Below, one piece after another: positions 37,934 through 46,348 of a stretch of DNA of 64,000 bases (positions are counted from its first letter, which is position 1; each line of letters begins with the position of its first letter). The DNA is taken from assembly GCA_016795325.1 (NCBI GenBank), contig JAEUHY010000024.1, forward strand, positions 1-64,000, given 5' to 3'. A program made the position numbers and the translations under genes. Source of the DNA: Planctomycetota bacterium (GTDB taxonomy: Bacteria > Planctomycetota > UBA1135 > GCA-002686595). The notes beneath the pieces were generated by a model. That model saw only the letters and a list, made by a program, of their open reading frames with translations. It made no database searches and was not told where the DNA came from.

Positions 37934-38659
37934 TCAGCGAGCGCTGGACGAAGGAGACGCGCCGCGCGGGGCGCGCTCCTTCTTGAAGATCAGCAGGTGG
38001 TTGAAGCCGCGCAGGAAGAAGTTCTCCTCGGCCGCGGCCTTGTGGAAGTTGGGCTTCTCGAGCGTGCGGTTGCCGCGCACCACGCACACGTGGTCGATCG
38101 GCTTGAAGCGCCGCTCGAGCGAGGCGAATAAACGCGCGCCGATGCCGACGAAGCCCTTGCGCTTGTCGTAGGTGTCGCTGACGTACACGGCGAGGTAACG
38201 GCGATCCTTGAGCACGCGCTCGACTTCGCCGAACACGCGCTCGAGCGCCTCGAAGTAGGCCGGCTCGTGCGCGTCGAGCTTGCCGATGCACTCGGGCGCG
38301 TCGGAGTAGTCGACGTGGGTCGAGTACGGCGGATCCATGAACACGAAGTCCGCCGAGCCGTCCTCGAGCGGCAGCTTGCGCGCATCGGCGCGGAAGATGT
38401 CGGGCCGCCGCGGCGCGACGTCGTAGCCCAGCGCGCGGCGCTTGAGCTCGCGCGCCACGTCGATCGTCGTGCCGCCGCCGCAGAACGGATCGACGACCAG
38501 ATCATCCTCGCGCGTGTAGCGCTCGAGCAGATTCCAGATGACGTAGCTGGGCGTCGCCCCGACGAAGCGCGGATCGCCCTTGGGCTCTCCGTCGTACTGC
38601 TGCGAGGGGTAGTACCAGAGCGTGGTGGTCTGCAGCTTGAGCGCGGGCTTGCGTTGCAT
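37934..38659 (-). CDS. Solitary DNA methyltransferase (DPPY type)
   Basis: From ATG 38659 (MQRKPALKLQ) the protein has 241 residues; an ATG at 38701 would add 14. Conserved blocks are LWYYPSQQY and GATPSYVIWNLLERY, motif I DPFCGGGTTIDVA near 60-72 and the catalytic DPPYSTHVDYSD near 115-126. The C-terminus has KAAAEENFFLRGFNHLLIFKK. DPPY predicts N6-adenine or N4-cytosine methylation. No restriction enzyme or specificity subunit is adjacent, so it appears to be an orphan modification enzyme, perhaps with an epigenetic role. Confidence 0.85.
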   Translation of the reverse strand: MQRKPALKLQTTTLWYYPSQQYDGEPKGDPRFVGATPSYVIWNLLERYTREDDLVVDPFCGGGTTIDVARELKRRALGYDVAPRRPDIFRADARKLPLEDGSADFVFMDPPYSTHVDYSDAPECIGKLDAHEPAYFEALERVFGEVERVLKDRRYLAVYVSDTYDKRKGFVGIGARLFASLERRFKPIDHVCVVRGNRTLEKPNFHKAAAEENFFLRGFNHLLIFKKERAPRGASPSSSAR

Positions 38660-38719
38660 GTTGAGCGCGCGCGAGCATAGCGGCGTGCGCGCCGCGCCCA
38701 TGCGCTCGTCCCCCACACA

Positions 38720-39415
38720 ATGACCACGGAGTTCACGATCCCGCGCACGCGCGCCGACGCGCCGCCGCTCGCCGCGCGCCTGGACGAGCCGACCGGCGCC
38801 ACCCGCGAGAGCGCGGTGCTGTTCGCCCACGGGTCCGGCATCGACGTCGACCACCCCTGGATGCAGGCCGCGGCGGCGAGCCTGGTCTCGCGCGGCTTCG
38901 CAGTGCTGCGCTTCCGCTACCCCTACATGCAGCTCGCCGTAGACGCCGGGAAGCCGCGCCCGCCGGACCGCGCCGCGGTGCTCGAAGAGGCGCACGTCGA
39001 CGCGCTCGAAGAGCTGCGCCGTCGCTTCCCGCGCCGGCGCTGGATCCTGGCGGGCAAATCGCTCGGCGCGCGGATGGCGACGCACATCGCCGCCCAGGGC
39101 GCGCACGCGCACGCGTTGGTGCTGTACGGCTACCCGCTGCACCCGCCGCGCAAGCCGGAGGCCACGCGCAGCGAGCACTTCGCGACGCTCGTGCAGCCGG
39201 CGCTGTTCCTGCACGGCACACGCGACGAGTTCGGTTCGGTCGAGGCGCTCGAGCAGGCGCTGAGGCGCTACTCAGGCCAGGCCGAGCTCTCGGTGGTCGA
39301 GGGCGCCGACCACGCGTTCGACTTGCCTGCGGCGGCGCGCCGGACGCGCGACGACGTGCTCGACGAGTTGGCCAGCCGTGTGGCCGAGTGGGAAGCGCGC
39401 GTGTTCCCGAGTTGA
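38720..39415 (+). CDS. Alpha/beta hydrolase of the TEX30/KANL3 type
   Basis: The 231-residue protein has the small-hydrolase layout: LFAHGSGIDVDHPWM for the oxyanion region, nucleophile elbow GKSLGAR (Ser near 114), acid residue in LHGTRDEFG and His in EGADHAFDLP. Members are predicted esterases or dienelactone-hydrolase-like enzymes without a defined substrate. It is divergent from the DNA methylase gene across 60 bp. Confidence 0.85.
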   Translation: MTTEFTIPRTRADAPPLAARLDEPTGATRESAVLFAHGSGIDVDHPWMQAAAASLVSRGFAVLRFRYPYMQLAVDAGKPRPPDRAAVLEEAHVDALEELRRRFPRRRWILAGKSLGARMATHIAAQGAHAHALVLYGYPLHPPRKPEATRSEHFATLVQPALFLHGTRDEFGSVEALEQALRRYSGQAELSVVEGADHAFDLPAAARRTRDDVLDELASRVAEWEARVFPS

Positions 39416-39503
39416 GCGCCCCGGTGCGCGAGCGAAGGGGCGGCGCTGCAACGAAGCGAGCGGGACTACGAAGCGGGCGCGGCGACGAAGCCGAAGCCGA
39501 ACT

Positions 39504-39755
39504 TCAGCTGCGGCGCGAGTCGCGGCAGGAGCAGTCCTGCGGCAGCGCGAGGCCGCGGCGCGCGAAGGCCTCGGCGCGCGCGCGGTCGAGCGCACTGGTC
39601 GCGCCGTGCATCAGCTCCGGGGAGGCGATCGGCGGCCGGCGTTCGTCCTGCTCGGCGCGCCGGGCTGCGGCGTCCCCCGCGACGTACCAAGCGACGCTGG
39701 CGACAACCCCGACGATCAGGGCCAAGGCGGCTAGCACGAGGTTGCGGTTGGACAT
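39504..39755 (-). CDS. Small membrane-anchored hypothetical protein
   Basis: The 83-residue frame starts MSNRNLVLAALALIVG with one N-terminal membrane span (to about residue 26), followed by a charged, Arg-rich soluble part with a CSC motif near the end. I recognise no family. The believable N-terminus on ATG and the lack of a better competing frame support it as a gene, but it is short and codon bias alone cannot settle it. Confidence 0.5.
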   Translation of the reverse strand: MSNRNLVLAALALIVGVVASVAWYVAGDAAARRAEQDERRPPIASPELMHGATSALDRARAEAFARRGLALPQDCSCRDSRRS

Positions 39756-39959
39756 GGGCGGCCCCGGGGGAGGCGACGGCGAAGCGAACGTACTACGCCG
39801 GGTTCTACCTGCGGGTTACGAAGAAGACGCCCAGGGGTTGGGTTCTGCTGCCGAAAAGTTTGAAATTCGTGAACTTCACAGGCGCCGGCGCGGCGGAAGT
39901 TTCATTCCTGGGAAGATCCGGGGCCGTCGGCCGGGCCGCTCGGCCGCCCAGCCGTCCAC

Positions 39960-41885
39960 TCAGGCGTTGAGCCAGCGCTCGAAGGCTTCGGTGGCGTAGT
40001 CGCGCCCCAGGTAGTCGCGCACCAGTTCGGCGGCGTCCTTGGCGCCGCCCTGGGCGAGGATCGAGGCGCGGTAGCGGCGCGCCTCGCCCTGGTCCATCAG
40101 ACCGCCCTCGAAGCGCCCGAGGATGTCCTTGGCGATCACGAGCGACCACATGTACGTGTAGTAGATCGCCGAGTAGCCGTTGAGGTGGCCGAACGAGGCG
40201 AGGAAGTGCGTTCCCGGCTCGTGCGGGAAGGGCAGCATCGCGGTCTTGAGCGCGATCATGTGCGCGGTCGGGTCGAAGCCCGCCGGGTCGCGGTCGTACA
40301 GCTCGAGCGAGAAGCGCGCGAAGAACATCTGCTGCGCGACGTGCAGGCCCTTGCCGTACTCGTCGGCGGCGCGCATGCGCGCGACCAACTCGTCGGGGAT
40401 GGGCTCGCCGCTGTGGTGGTGGCGCGCGAAGCGCCGCAGCACGCCGGTGTCCCAGGCCCACTCTTCGTAGAGCTGGCTGGGCGTCTCGACGAAGTCCCAC
40501 TCGGTCGCAATGCCGGCGAACGCGAGGTAGCGCTGGCGGCCGGCGAACAGGTGGTGCAAGAGGTGCCCGAACTCGTGGAAGAAGGTCTCCACGTCGCGGT
40601 GCAGGAGCAGCGCCGGATCGCTCGCGCTCGGCTCGGGGAAGTTGCACACCAAACAGGCCTGCGGCGGATCGCCCGCGAGGCCGGTGGTCAGATCGAACAT
40701 CGCGGCGTGCTTGTACTTGTTCGGCCGCGGGTGCATGTCGAGGAACACGCGCGCGCTCACGGCGCCGCCGTCGACCAGTTCGTAGCACTCGACCGAAGGG
40801 TGCCAGCGCGGCGCGGTGTCGTTGCGGCGGAACTCCACGCCGAACAGCGCGGCGCTGGTCGCGAGCACCCCGTCGCGCACTGCGCGATAGCCGAAGTACG
40901 GGCGCACCGACTGCGAATCGAAGCGCAGCCGACGCGTCTTGAGCTGTTCGATCCAGTAGGCGCGCTCCCACTCGTGGATCACGCTCGCCTGGGGCTCGCG
41001 CTCGCGCTTGCACTCGAGCAGTTCGGCGACCTCGGCCTGCATGCGCGCGCGCGCGGCCTGCGCCACGCGCTCGATGAACTCCCGCGCGCGCGCCGGCGTG
41101 CGGATCATCTTGTCCTCGGTGACGTACTCGGCCCACGTCGCATAGCCCAGGAGGCGCGCGAACTCGTGGCGCCCCGCGAGCAGCCGCTGCAACACGGCGA
41201 GGTTCGCCGGCGCGGCGCGGTTGAAGTACTCGAACTGCAGCTTGCGGCGCAGCTCGGCGCTGTGCGCGTAGGTCATCACCGGCACGTAGTCGGTGGAGTC
41301 GGTGCTAACGCGCACTTCGCCGTTCGCGTCGGGCGCGTGCGCGTCGATGAAGTCCTGCGGCAGGCCGGCGAGGCCCGCGCGGCCGCCGGGCACGACGACG
41401 CTGCGCGTGTCGCTGGCGATGTTGAGATCGAACTCCTGGCCGATGCGCACGAGTTCGTCGGAGAGCTTGGAGATGCGCTCGCGCGTGGCTTCGTCGCGGT
41501 CGACGCCGCTGCGCCGGTAGTCGCGCAGCGCATTCGCCGCGAGGCGTCGCTCGAGCGGGCCGGGCGCCTGCGCGAGGTCGAGCGCCGCGAGCCGCTCGTA
41601 GACGCCGCGGTGCAGCGAAAGTTCGGTGCCGAAGGCGGCCAGTTCCTGAACGACGACTTGTGAGACCTGCCGGATGGCTTCGCTCGGATGCGTCTGGCTC
41701 GCCAGCCCCGCGGCGCCGCGCACGCCGTCGAGCGGACGGCCGATGGCGTCGAAGGCTTCGACCACGTCCGCGGAACTCGCGCTGGGTGCGAGCGCCAGGA
41801 AGCGCGCGAGTGCTGCGCGAGATTGTTCGAGCCGCGCGCGGGCCTGGGCGAGAAAGTCCTGGGGGTCGAGTTCGGCGGTGAGCAT
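39960..41885 (-). CDS. M3 family zinc oligopeptidase
   Basis: The 641-residue protein lacks a signal peptide and should act in the cytoplasm on short peptides. It has the thimet-oligopeptidase HEXXH motif in TFFHEFGHLLHHLFAG (near 437-441). The third zinc ligand region is ATEWDFVETPSQLYEEW about 25 residues later. The rest follows the helical M3 fold (FGYRAVRDGVLATSAALFGVEF, RVFLDMHPRPNKYKHAAMF). The length is normal for the family (oligopeptidase A about 680). It is unrelated to its neighbours in function. Confidence 0.93.
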   Translation of the reverse strand: MLTAELDPQDFLAQARARLEQSRAALARFLALAPSASSADVVEAFDAIGRPLDGVRGAAGLASQTHPSEAIRQVSQVVVQELAAFGTELSLHRGVYERLAALDLAQAPGPLERRLAANALRDYRRSGVDRDEATRERISKLSDELVRIGQEFDLNIASDTRSVVVPGGRAGLAGLPQDFIDAHAPDANGEVRVSTDSTDYVPVMTYAHSAELRRKLQFEYFNRAAPANLAVLQRLLAGRHEFARLLGYATWAEYVTEDKMIRTPARAREFIERVAQAARARMQAEVAELLECKREREPQASVIHEWERAYWIEQLKTRRLRFDSQSVRPYFGYRAVRDGVLATSAALFGVEFRRNDTAPRWHPSVECYELVDGGAVSARVFLDMHPRPNKYKHAAMFDLTTGLAGDPPQACLVCNFPEPSASDPALLLHRDVETFFHEFGHLLHHLFAGRQRYLAFAGIATEWDFVETPSQLYEEWAWDTGVLRRFARHHHSGEPIPDELVARMRAADEYGKGLHVAQQMFFARFSLELYDRDPAGFDPTAHMIALKTAMLPFPHEPGTHFLASFGHLNGYSAIYYTYMWSLVIAKDILGRFEGGLMDQGEARRYRASILAQGGAKDAAELVRDYLGRDYATEAFERWLNA

Positions 41886-42045
41886 CGGCGTAGCGTACGA
41901 CCGTCGAACGTCGACGCTACGGCGCGAGGATCAAATCCAAAACCGGCGCGACATCGGCTACCCGTTGCGCGTGGCGCTACGGCGCCGCGCCAAAACCCCA
42001 ATCGACGGCGCGCCGGTGACGGAGTCAGGTCCCGGCGCCGTCCCG

Positions 42046-43266
42046 TCAACGCCGCGCGTGCTTCTCCGCGTACTCGACCAAGCGCTGGAACTGCGCGTGG
42101 AAGTCGTGCGTGCCGCCGCCGATCGGGGCCTTGAAGAAGCTGGCGGTGTGCTGCATCTCGCCGGCTTCGCCGCGTTGGCGCGCGAAGTCCGCGAGCAGCG
42201 CGAGGTCGATCACCAGCGGCGCCGCCAGCGCCGAATCGCTGCCCGCCCAGGTGAACTGCAGCGACATCTGCGCGCCGAGGAAACCCTCGAAGTGGATGAA
42301 GTCCCAGGCCGTCTTCCAGTCGCGCAGCGAGGGCACGAAGTCGATGCCGACCTTGGTGTGCACCTGCGGGTCGCCGAGCAACTGGCGCAGCGCTTCGTCC
42401 TTGCTCTTGAGCTTGGCGTCGCGGTGCAGCGGATCGCTCAAGCATTCGCCGTCGCGGTTGCCGAGCATGTTGTAACCCTGCCACGCGAGCACACGCAGCC
42501 GGCGCGCGACGAACAGCGGCGCGAGCACGGTCTTGACCAGCGTTTCGCCGGTCTTGCCGTCGTTGCCGCAGTGCGGCGCGCCGTGCTTGCGCGCAAGTTC
42601 GCGCAGGGCCGGCGTGCTCGCTCCCAAGCTGGGCGTGAAGTTCACGAACGGCCGGCCGCTCGACAGCGCCGCGTAGGCGTACACGAGCGAAGCGGGCTCG
42701 GCGGATTTCGCGTCGAGCGCGGCGTCGAGCGCCTCCAGGCTGCGCCAGTGCGGCCGCGGATCGCGGCGCGCTTCGGTGCTGGCGACGTTGATCACCACCA
42801 CCTCGTCGAGTTCGTTGTCGCGCGCGAACTGCTCGAAATCGGCGCGCAGGATCGCGATCTGTTCGCGCGGCGCGAGCGAACCCAGCCGCGCGGCCTCGGG
42901 GTGGAGGTCGGCGACGCCGACGTCGTCGGGATCGAGGATGCCCGGCCGGATGCGCGACTCGAAGGCCGCGGCTTCGGCGGCGACGGAGGTCACCAACTCG
43001 GCGCTGAGGATGCGATTGCGCACGAGCTCGCCCGCCGATTGCGTCAGGCCGCGCGTGCAGATGTCGTGGCCGCCGACGACGAGCGAGTCGAGCGAGGCGA
43101 GATCGAGGCGCGTGAAGGGCTCGGTCTGCGTGACCATGCCCAGCGGCTCGACGAGACCGGCGCGCAGGCCCGCGAGGCCGTAGGCGACGCAGGTGGAGAT
43201 CGAACCGCGTGCCCCGACCAGCCAAACTCCGACGCGGCGCGCGGCCGCAGTACGCGCGGCGCTCAT
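42046..43266 (-). CDS. ino1: Myo-inositol-1-phosphate synthase
   Basis: The 406-residue NAD-dependent enzyme converts glucose-6-phosphate to inositol-1-phosphate. The Rossmann start is VGVWLVGARGSIS, and the catalytic domain has GNDGKTGETLVKTVLAP and LAWQGYNMLGNRDGE, both diagnostic, followed by KVGIDFVPSLRDWKTAWD and FTWAGSDSALAAPLVIDL. Inositol made here could enter phosphatidylinositol or a compatible solute; no other inositol gene is adjacent. The enzyme is standard in Archaea, Actinobacteria and eukaryotes and patchy in other bacteria. Confidence 0.95.
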   Translation of the reverse strand: MSAARTAAARRVGVWLVGARGSISTCVAYGLAGLRAGLVEPLGMVTQTEPFTRLDLASLDSLVVGGHDICTRGLTQSAGELVRNRILSAELVTSVAAEAAAFESRIRPGILDPDDVGVADLHPEAARLGSLAPREQIAILRADFEQFARDNELDEVVVINVASTEARRDPRPHWRSLEALDAALDAKSAEPASLVYAYAALSSGRPFVNFTPSLGASTPALRELARKHGAPHCGNDGKTGETLVKTVLAPLFVARRLRVLAWQGYNMLGNRDGECLSDPLHRDAKLKSKDEALRQLLGDPQVHTKVGIDFVPSLRDWKTAWDFIHFEGFLGAQMSLQFTWAGSDSALAAPLVIDLALLADFARQRGEAGEMQHTASFFKAPIGGGTHDFHAQFQRLVEYAEKHARR

Positions 43267-43293
43267 CGAAGCCCTCCGCCCGTGCGCGGCGCG

Positions 43294-44394
43294 TCAGCGC
43301 GGTTCGTCAGCGCGGCGCCACGCGTCGACCACGGCGTCGTGGTGCGCCGGCCACCAGGGGCCCGCGAGCACCGCGGACTCGGGAGCATCGACCGACGGAA
43401 CCAGGGGTTGGGGAGAGAGTTCGCCGGGCGTGGCGCGCTCCAGAGCAGGGTGTCGGCGGGTGTGTCCATCGTCTGTCGAGCCCGCCATTGTGCGCTGCTG
43501 AGCGCCGCTTTGCAGCGCCGAGGCGTTTCCCCCACCGTTTCCGGGCCCGTTCGCGCCCTCGCGGAGCCGTCGCGCCGCGGCGGCGAGGCGCTGGTCGAGG
43601 GCCTGGAGCTCGAGTTCGAGCCCGGCGGAGGCGGCGGCGTCCGCGTCCAGCGCGCGCAGGGCCTCCACGGCGCGCTCGAGCGCCCGCACGAGCGGCGCCG
43701 GATCCGCGGCCGCCGCGCCAGCGGCGCGCGCGAGCTGTTCGGCGCTCTCGCGCGCTTGCTCGCCCTGCGCGCCCGGCACGCCGGCCACGCTCTCCCGGAG
43801 GCGCTCGGCCAGCGCAGCCAGCTCAGGCGCCGCCGCGGGCCGCACGACGTCGGCGGCGAGCCAGACGCTGGCGGCGACGACCGGCGCCGCGAGCCAGGCG
43901 AAGGCCGGCGGCGGGAGCGCACGGCGCAGCTCGCGCACGCCCAGCGAGCGCGCCGCGCGCGCCGCGAGCGCACGAGCCAGCGAGGAGGAGGCGCGCTGCT
44001 CTGCTTCGTGCGCGGTCGCGAAGGCGCCGCGCAGCTCGAGTCGGCGGTCGACGAGGCGCGCGACCTCGTGCGGCGCCAGGCTCTGCTCGCGCCACCACAC
44101 GGCAGCGACCAGAACGCCGCACGACGCTGCGACGCCGAAGGCCGCAGCTCCCGCGAAGTCGCCGCCGTCGAGCTCGACCGCCGCAGCGACGACGAACGCC
44201 GCGCACACCGCGAGCGAGAGCGACTGCGCCGCGCGCGTCCAGGCCAGCCGGCGCGCGGCGGCCCCGACGATGGCGCCGACGGACGCACCCGCCGACACAC
44301 CGGCGGTCGAGGGCAACGTTGCGTCGGGCTCGCGCTGCACCGCGGCTAGCGTCCTGCTTGCGAGGTTCGTTGAACAGCTCGCTGGAATCGCCAT
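43294..44394 (-). CDS. Unassigned two- to three-span membrane protein with coiled region
   Basis: The ATG at 44394 (MAIPASCSTN) is preferred to the GTG at 44424, though neither has an SD. The protein has paired hydrophobic spans at about 50-100 (AVCAAFVVAAAVE, VAASCGVLVAAVWW), then DRRLELRGAFATAHEAE, which resembles the segment after the first spans in DUF4175-type proteins, and another span (FAWLAAPVVAASVWLAA). An Ala/Glu-rich helical stretch and a disordered tail follow. It ends 27 bp upstream of the inositol-phosphate synthase start on the same strand. The function is unknown. Confidence 0.6.
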   Translation of the reverse strand: MAIPASCSTNLASRTLAAVQREPDATLPSTAGVSAGASVGAIVGAAARRLAWTRAAQSLSLAVCAAFVVAAAVELDGGDFAGAAAFGVAASCGVLVAAVWWREQSLAPHEVARLVDRRLELRGAFATAHEAEQRASSSLARALAARAARSLGVRELRRALPPPAFAWLAAPVVAASVWLAADVVRPAAAPELAALAERLRESVAGVPGAQGEQARESAEQLARAAGAAAADPAPLVRALERAVEALRALDADAAASAGLELELQALDQRLAAAARRLREGANGPGNGGGNASALQSGAQQRTMAGSTDDGHTRRHPALERATPGELSPQPLVPSVDAPESAVLAGPWWPAHHDAVVDAWRRADEPR

Positions 44395-44506
44395 CCCTGG
44401 CAAGACGCGAGCATTCCGGGCCACCTGGCCAAGTCGCCGAACCGCAGCGACGCAGCCAGGGGCGGCGAGGCCAGCGCGATCCTCGACGACACTCGGGAAC
44501 GGAACA

Positions 44507-45331
44507 CTAGCGTCGCTCTACGGCGCCGCTGACCTGCGGGAGTTTCGCGCGCACGTGTTCGGCCTCGCCCGACAGCCGCTCGCGCGAGAGGAACATCGTG
44601 AGCTGCGTGCCGCGCTCGGGCACCAGCCAGGCGTTGAGCATCCAGATGCTCTGTTCCACGCACTCGGGCAGCGCACCCGTGATCAACGTGTAGCCCTCGC
44701 GGAAGTACGCCACGTTGATGATGTTGCGGTACACCTCGGCCGCGAAGACCGTGTCGTCCGGCCCGCTCTTGGGGGTGCGCGGCAGTTGCTGCGAACCGAG
44801 GTAGACCCACGGCGCGCGGGTCATCGCCTGGCCGCTCGCGAGGTTCCGCAGCAAGTCCTCGACGCGGTAGAAGAACGTCTCCTCGCCGCTGCGCCAGCCG
44901 ACATAGATGAAGAAGCCGTCGCCGCTGGGCAGCTCGACGTCGTACGGAAGCGCACCCGCGCGCAGCTCCTCTTCGCTCGGCTGCGGATCCTTGGCGCGCC
45001 AGCTCGCGTTGCGGCCCGGCGCCACGCCGAGCGCCAGCAGCGCGACGTTGAGCACGCTGGGAGAGACCGGCGTCGAGAAGGCGGACTCGTGCGAGGCGCC
45101 GGCGGGGCCGACCAGCAAGTATTCGAGCAGGTCCTCGCGCACCATCACTTCGACGGGAATTGCGCAGTAGCGTCGCTCGAGGTCGAGTTCGATCGATTGT
45201 TCGGCGAGGCGCGCCTGGAGCTCCTTCTCGGCCTGCGTCGGGACGCGGGCCGCGGGCTCTTGGCGCGCACTCGGCGCCCCCGCGCCGGGCAGGATCAAGG
45301 CGAGAAGCAGCAGCAGCGAGTTCTTGGACAT
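44507..45331 (-). CDS. Secreted YdjY-domain-like protein
   Basis: The 274-residue protein has a signal peptide (NSLLLLLALILPGAGA). The central part includes VREDLLEYLLVGPAGASHESAF and NVALLALGVAPG, the pattern of YdjY-domain proteins common in planctomycetes (G-x-x-HES followed by a hydrophobic LLALGxxPG helix). The C-terminal half is specific to this protein and contains two Trp-rich strands. The role is unknown. It precedes the membrane-protein gene on the same strand. Confidence 0.7.
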   Translation of the reverse strand: MSKNSLLLLLALILPGAGAPSARQEPAARVPTQAEKELQARLAEQSIELDLERRYCAIPVEVMVREDLLEYLLVGPAGASHESAFSTPVSPSVLNVALLALGVAPGRNASWRAKDPQPSEEELRAGALPYDVELPSGDGFFIYVGWRSGEETFFYRVEDLLRNLASGQAMTRAPWVYLGSQQLPRTPKSGPDDTVFAAEVYRNIINVAYFREGYTLITGALPECVEQSIWMLNAWLVPERGTQLTMFLSRERLSGEAEHVRAKLPQVSGAVERR

Positions 45332-45376
45332 CGATGGTTCGCTCGGAAGGGTCTTGTGCGGCGGGTGCGGCCGCAG

Positions 45377-45404
45377 AAAAGGCCCGCAACGCGCCGCGCG
45401 GGCC
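45377..45404 (-). terminator. Intrinsic terminator of thyX
   Basis: GGCCCGC (45381-45387) pairs with GCGGGCC (45398-45404) across a 10-nt loop. On the minus strand it begins 5 nt after the thyX stop and is followed directly by TTTT (complement of 45377-45380). Confidence 0.75.
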
Positions 45405-45409
45405 GCGGT

Positions 45410-46204
45410 TCACGCGCTGTGCAGACTCTCGCGTGTGACCCCCACCCGCGCGAGGTCGGCTTCGACCAAGCGGAACACCGCGTCGGCGTAGCGCCGGATC
45501 TCGAACTGCGCGTCGGCCTCCAGGCGTTGCTGGAGGAAGTGGATCACGCCCTGCAGCGACACGGTCCAGTACGCCTGGCTGTAGAGATTCTGCGGCAGCA
45601 GCATGCGCGCGATCTCCTTGGCGACGCCGCGCTGGATGCGCTCCTGGTAGAGCTCGAACGTGCGTTCGCACTCGGACTGCATCGAGCCGCGCTCGCCGGC
45701 GTGATCGAAGTCCGGCGGCAAGTCGACCGACGCCTGCTTGTTGCCGTGCGGCGGATTGGCGCGCATCACCTGCGGCACGTAGAACTCCGGCGCCCACTGC
45801 ACGTAGCGGCCCGAGATCTCGTTCCACGAGCAGCCCTTGTCGGTGTCGAAGAAGGTGTCGAACACTTCCAGGCTGACCGACTCGCCGTTCACTTCGTACT
45901 CGCGCCAGCCGCTGCCGATCTGGTACTTGAACGCCTGGCGGAAGACGAACAGCGGCGCCTTCCAGTGGAAGGTGTAGTACGAGTGGCGGTACGGCGAGGT
46001 GTGCCCGTGCGCCCACAGGAAACTCGCGAGCTTGCGGTCGTTCTCGTCGAGTTTGCTCTTCTGTTTGTCGTAGCTGATGCGCGCGGCGTTGACGACCTTG
46101 AGCGCAGGGTCCTGCTGCATGCGGTCGACGAGCGCGACGAAGCCGAGCTTGTCGTCGAGCGTCTCGACGGCCCCGTCCGGCATGGAGAGTTTGGTGGCTG
46201 CCAT
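45410..46204 (-). CDS. thyX: FAD-dependent thymidylate synthase (ThyX) with an aberrant signature
   Basis: The ATG at 46204 gives 264 residues. ThyX transfers a methyl group to dUMP using methylene-tetrahydrofolate, FAD and NADPH. ThyX-like parts are clear: NAARISYDKQ, LWAHGHTSPYRHSYYTFHWKAP, FVFRQ, NEISGRYVQ and KEIARMLLPQNLYSQAYWTVSL. The usual continuous motif RHRxxSxNExSxRY is not continuous here: FRQAFKYQIGS (88-98) replaces RQxxRHRxxS, and NEISGRY follows only at 128-134, after an insert of about 28 residues. The substrate-phosphate Arg/His pair thus appears changed. It may be a divergent working branch or a related enzyme; I cannot tell from sequence alone. Confidence 0.82.
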   Translation of the reverse strand: MAATKLSMPDGAVETLDDKLGFVALVDRMQQDPALKVVNAARISYDKQKSKLDENDRKLASFLWAHGHTSPYRHSYYTFHWKAPLFVFRQAFKYQIGSGWREYEVNGESVSLEVFDTFFDTDKGCSWNEISGRYVQWAPEFYVPQVMRANPPHGNKQASVDLPPDFDHAGERGSMQSECERTFELYQERIQRGVAKEIARMLLPQNLYSQAYWTVSLQGVIHFLQQRLEADAQFEIRRYADAVFRLVEADLARVGVTRESLHSA

Positions 46205-46348
46205 TGCGGGCAGTCTACACCGCGCGGGCCGCACGTCCGCGCGGTGCAGGCGAGCGATTCGAGCTGCTCTTCGCGCGCTGCGCGAGCCTGGTTTTTCGCC
46301 GCGTTCTGCGCTGCCCCGCTCGCCGCAGCGACACGCCCCGCGCGCAGC

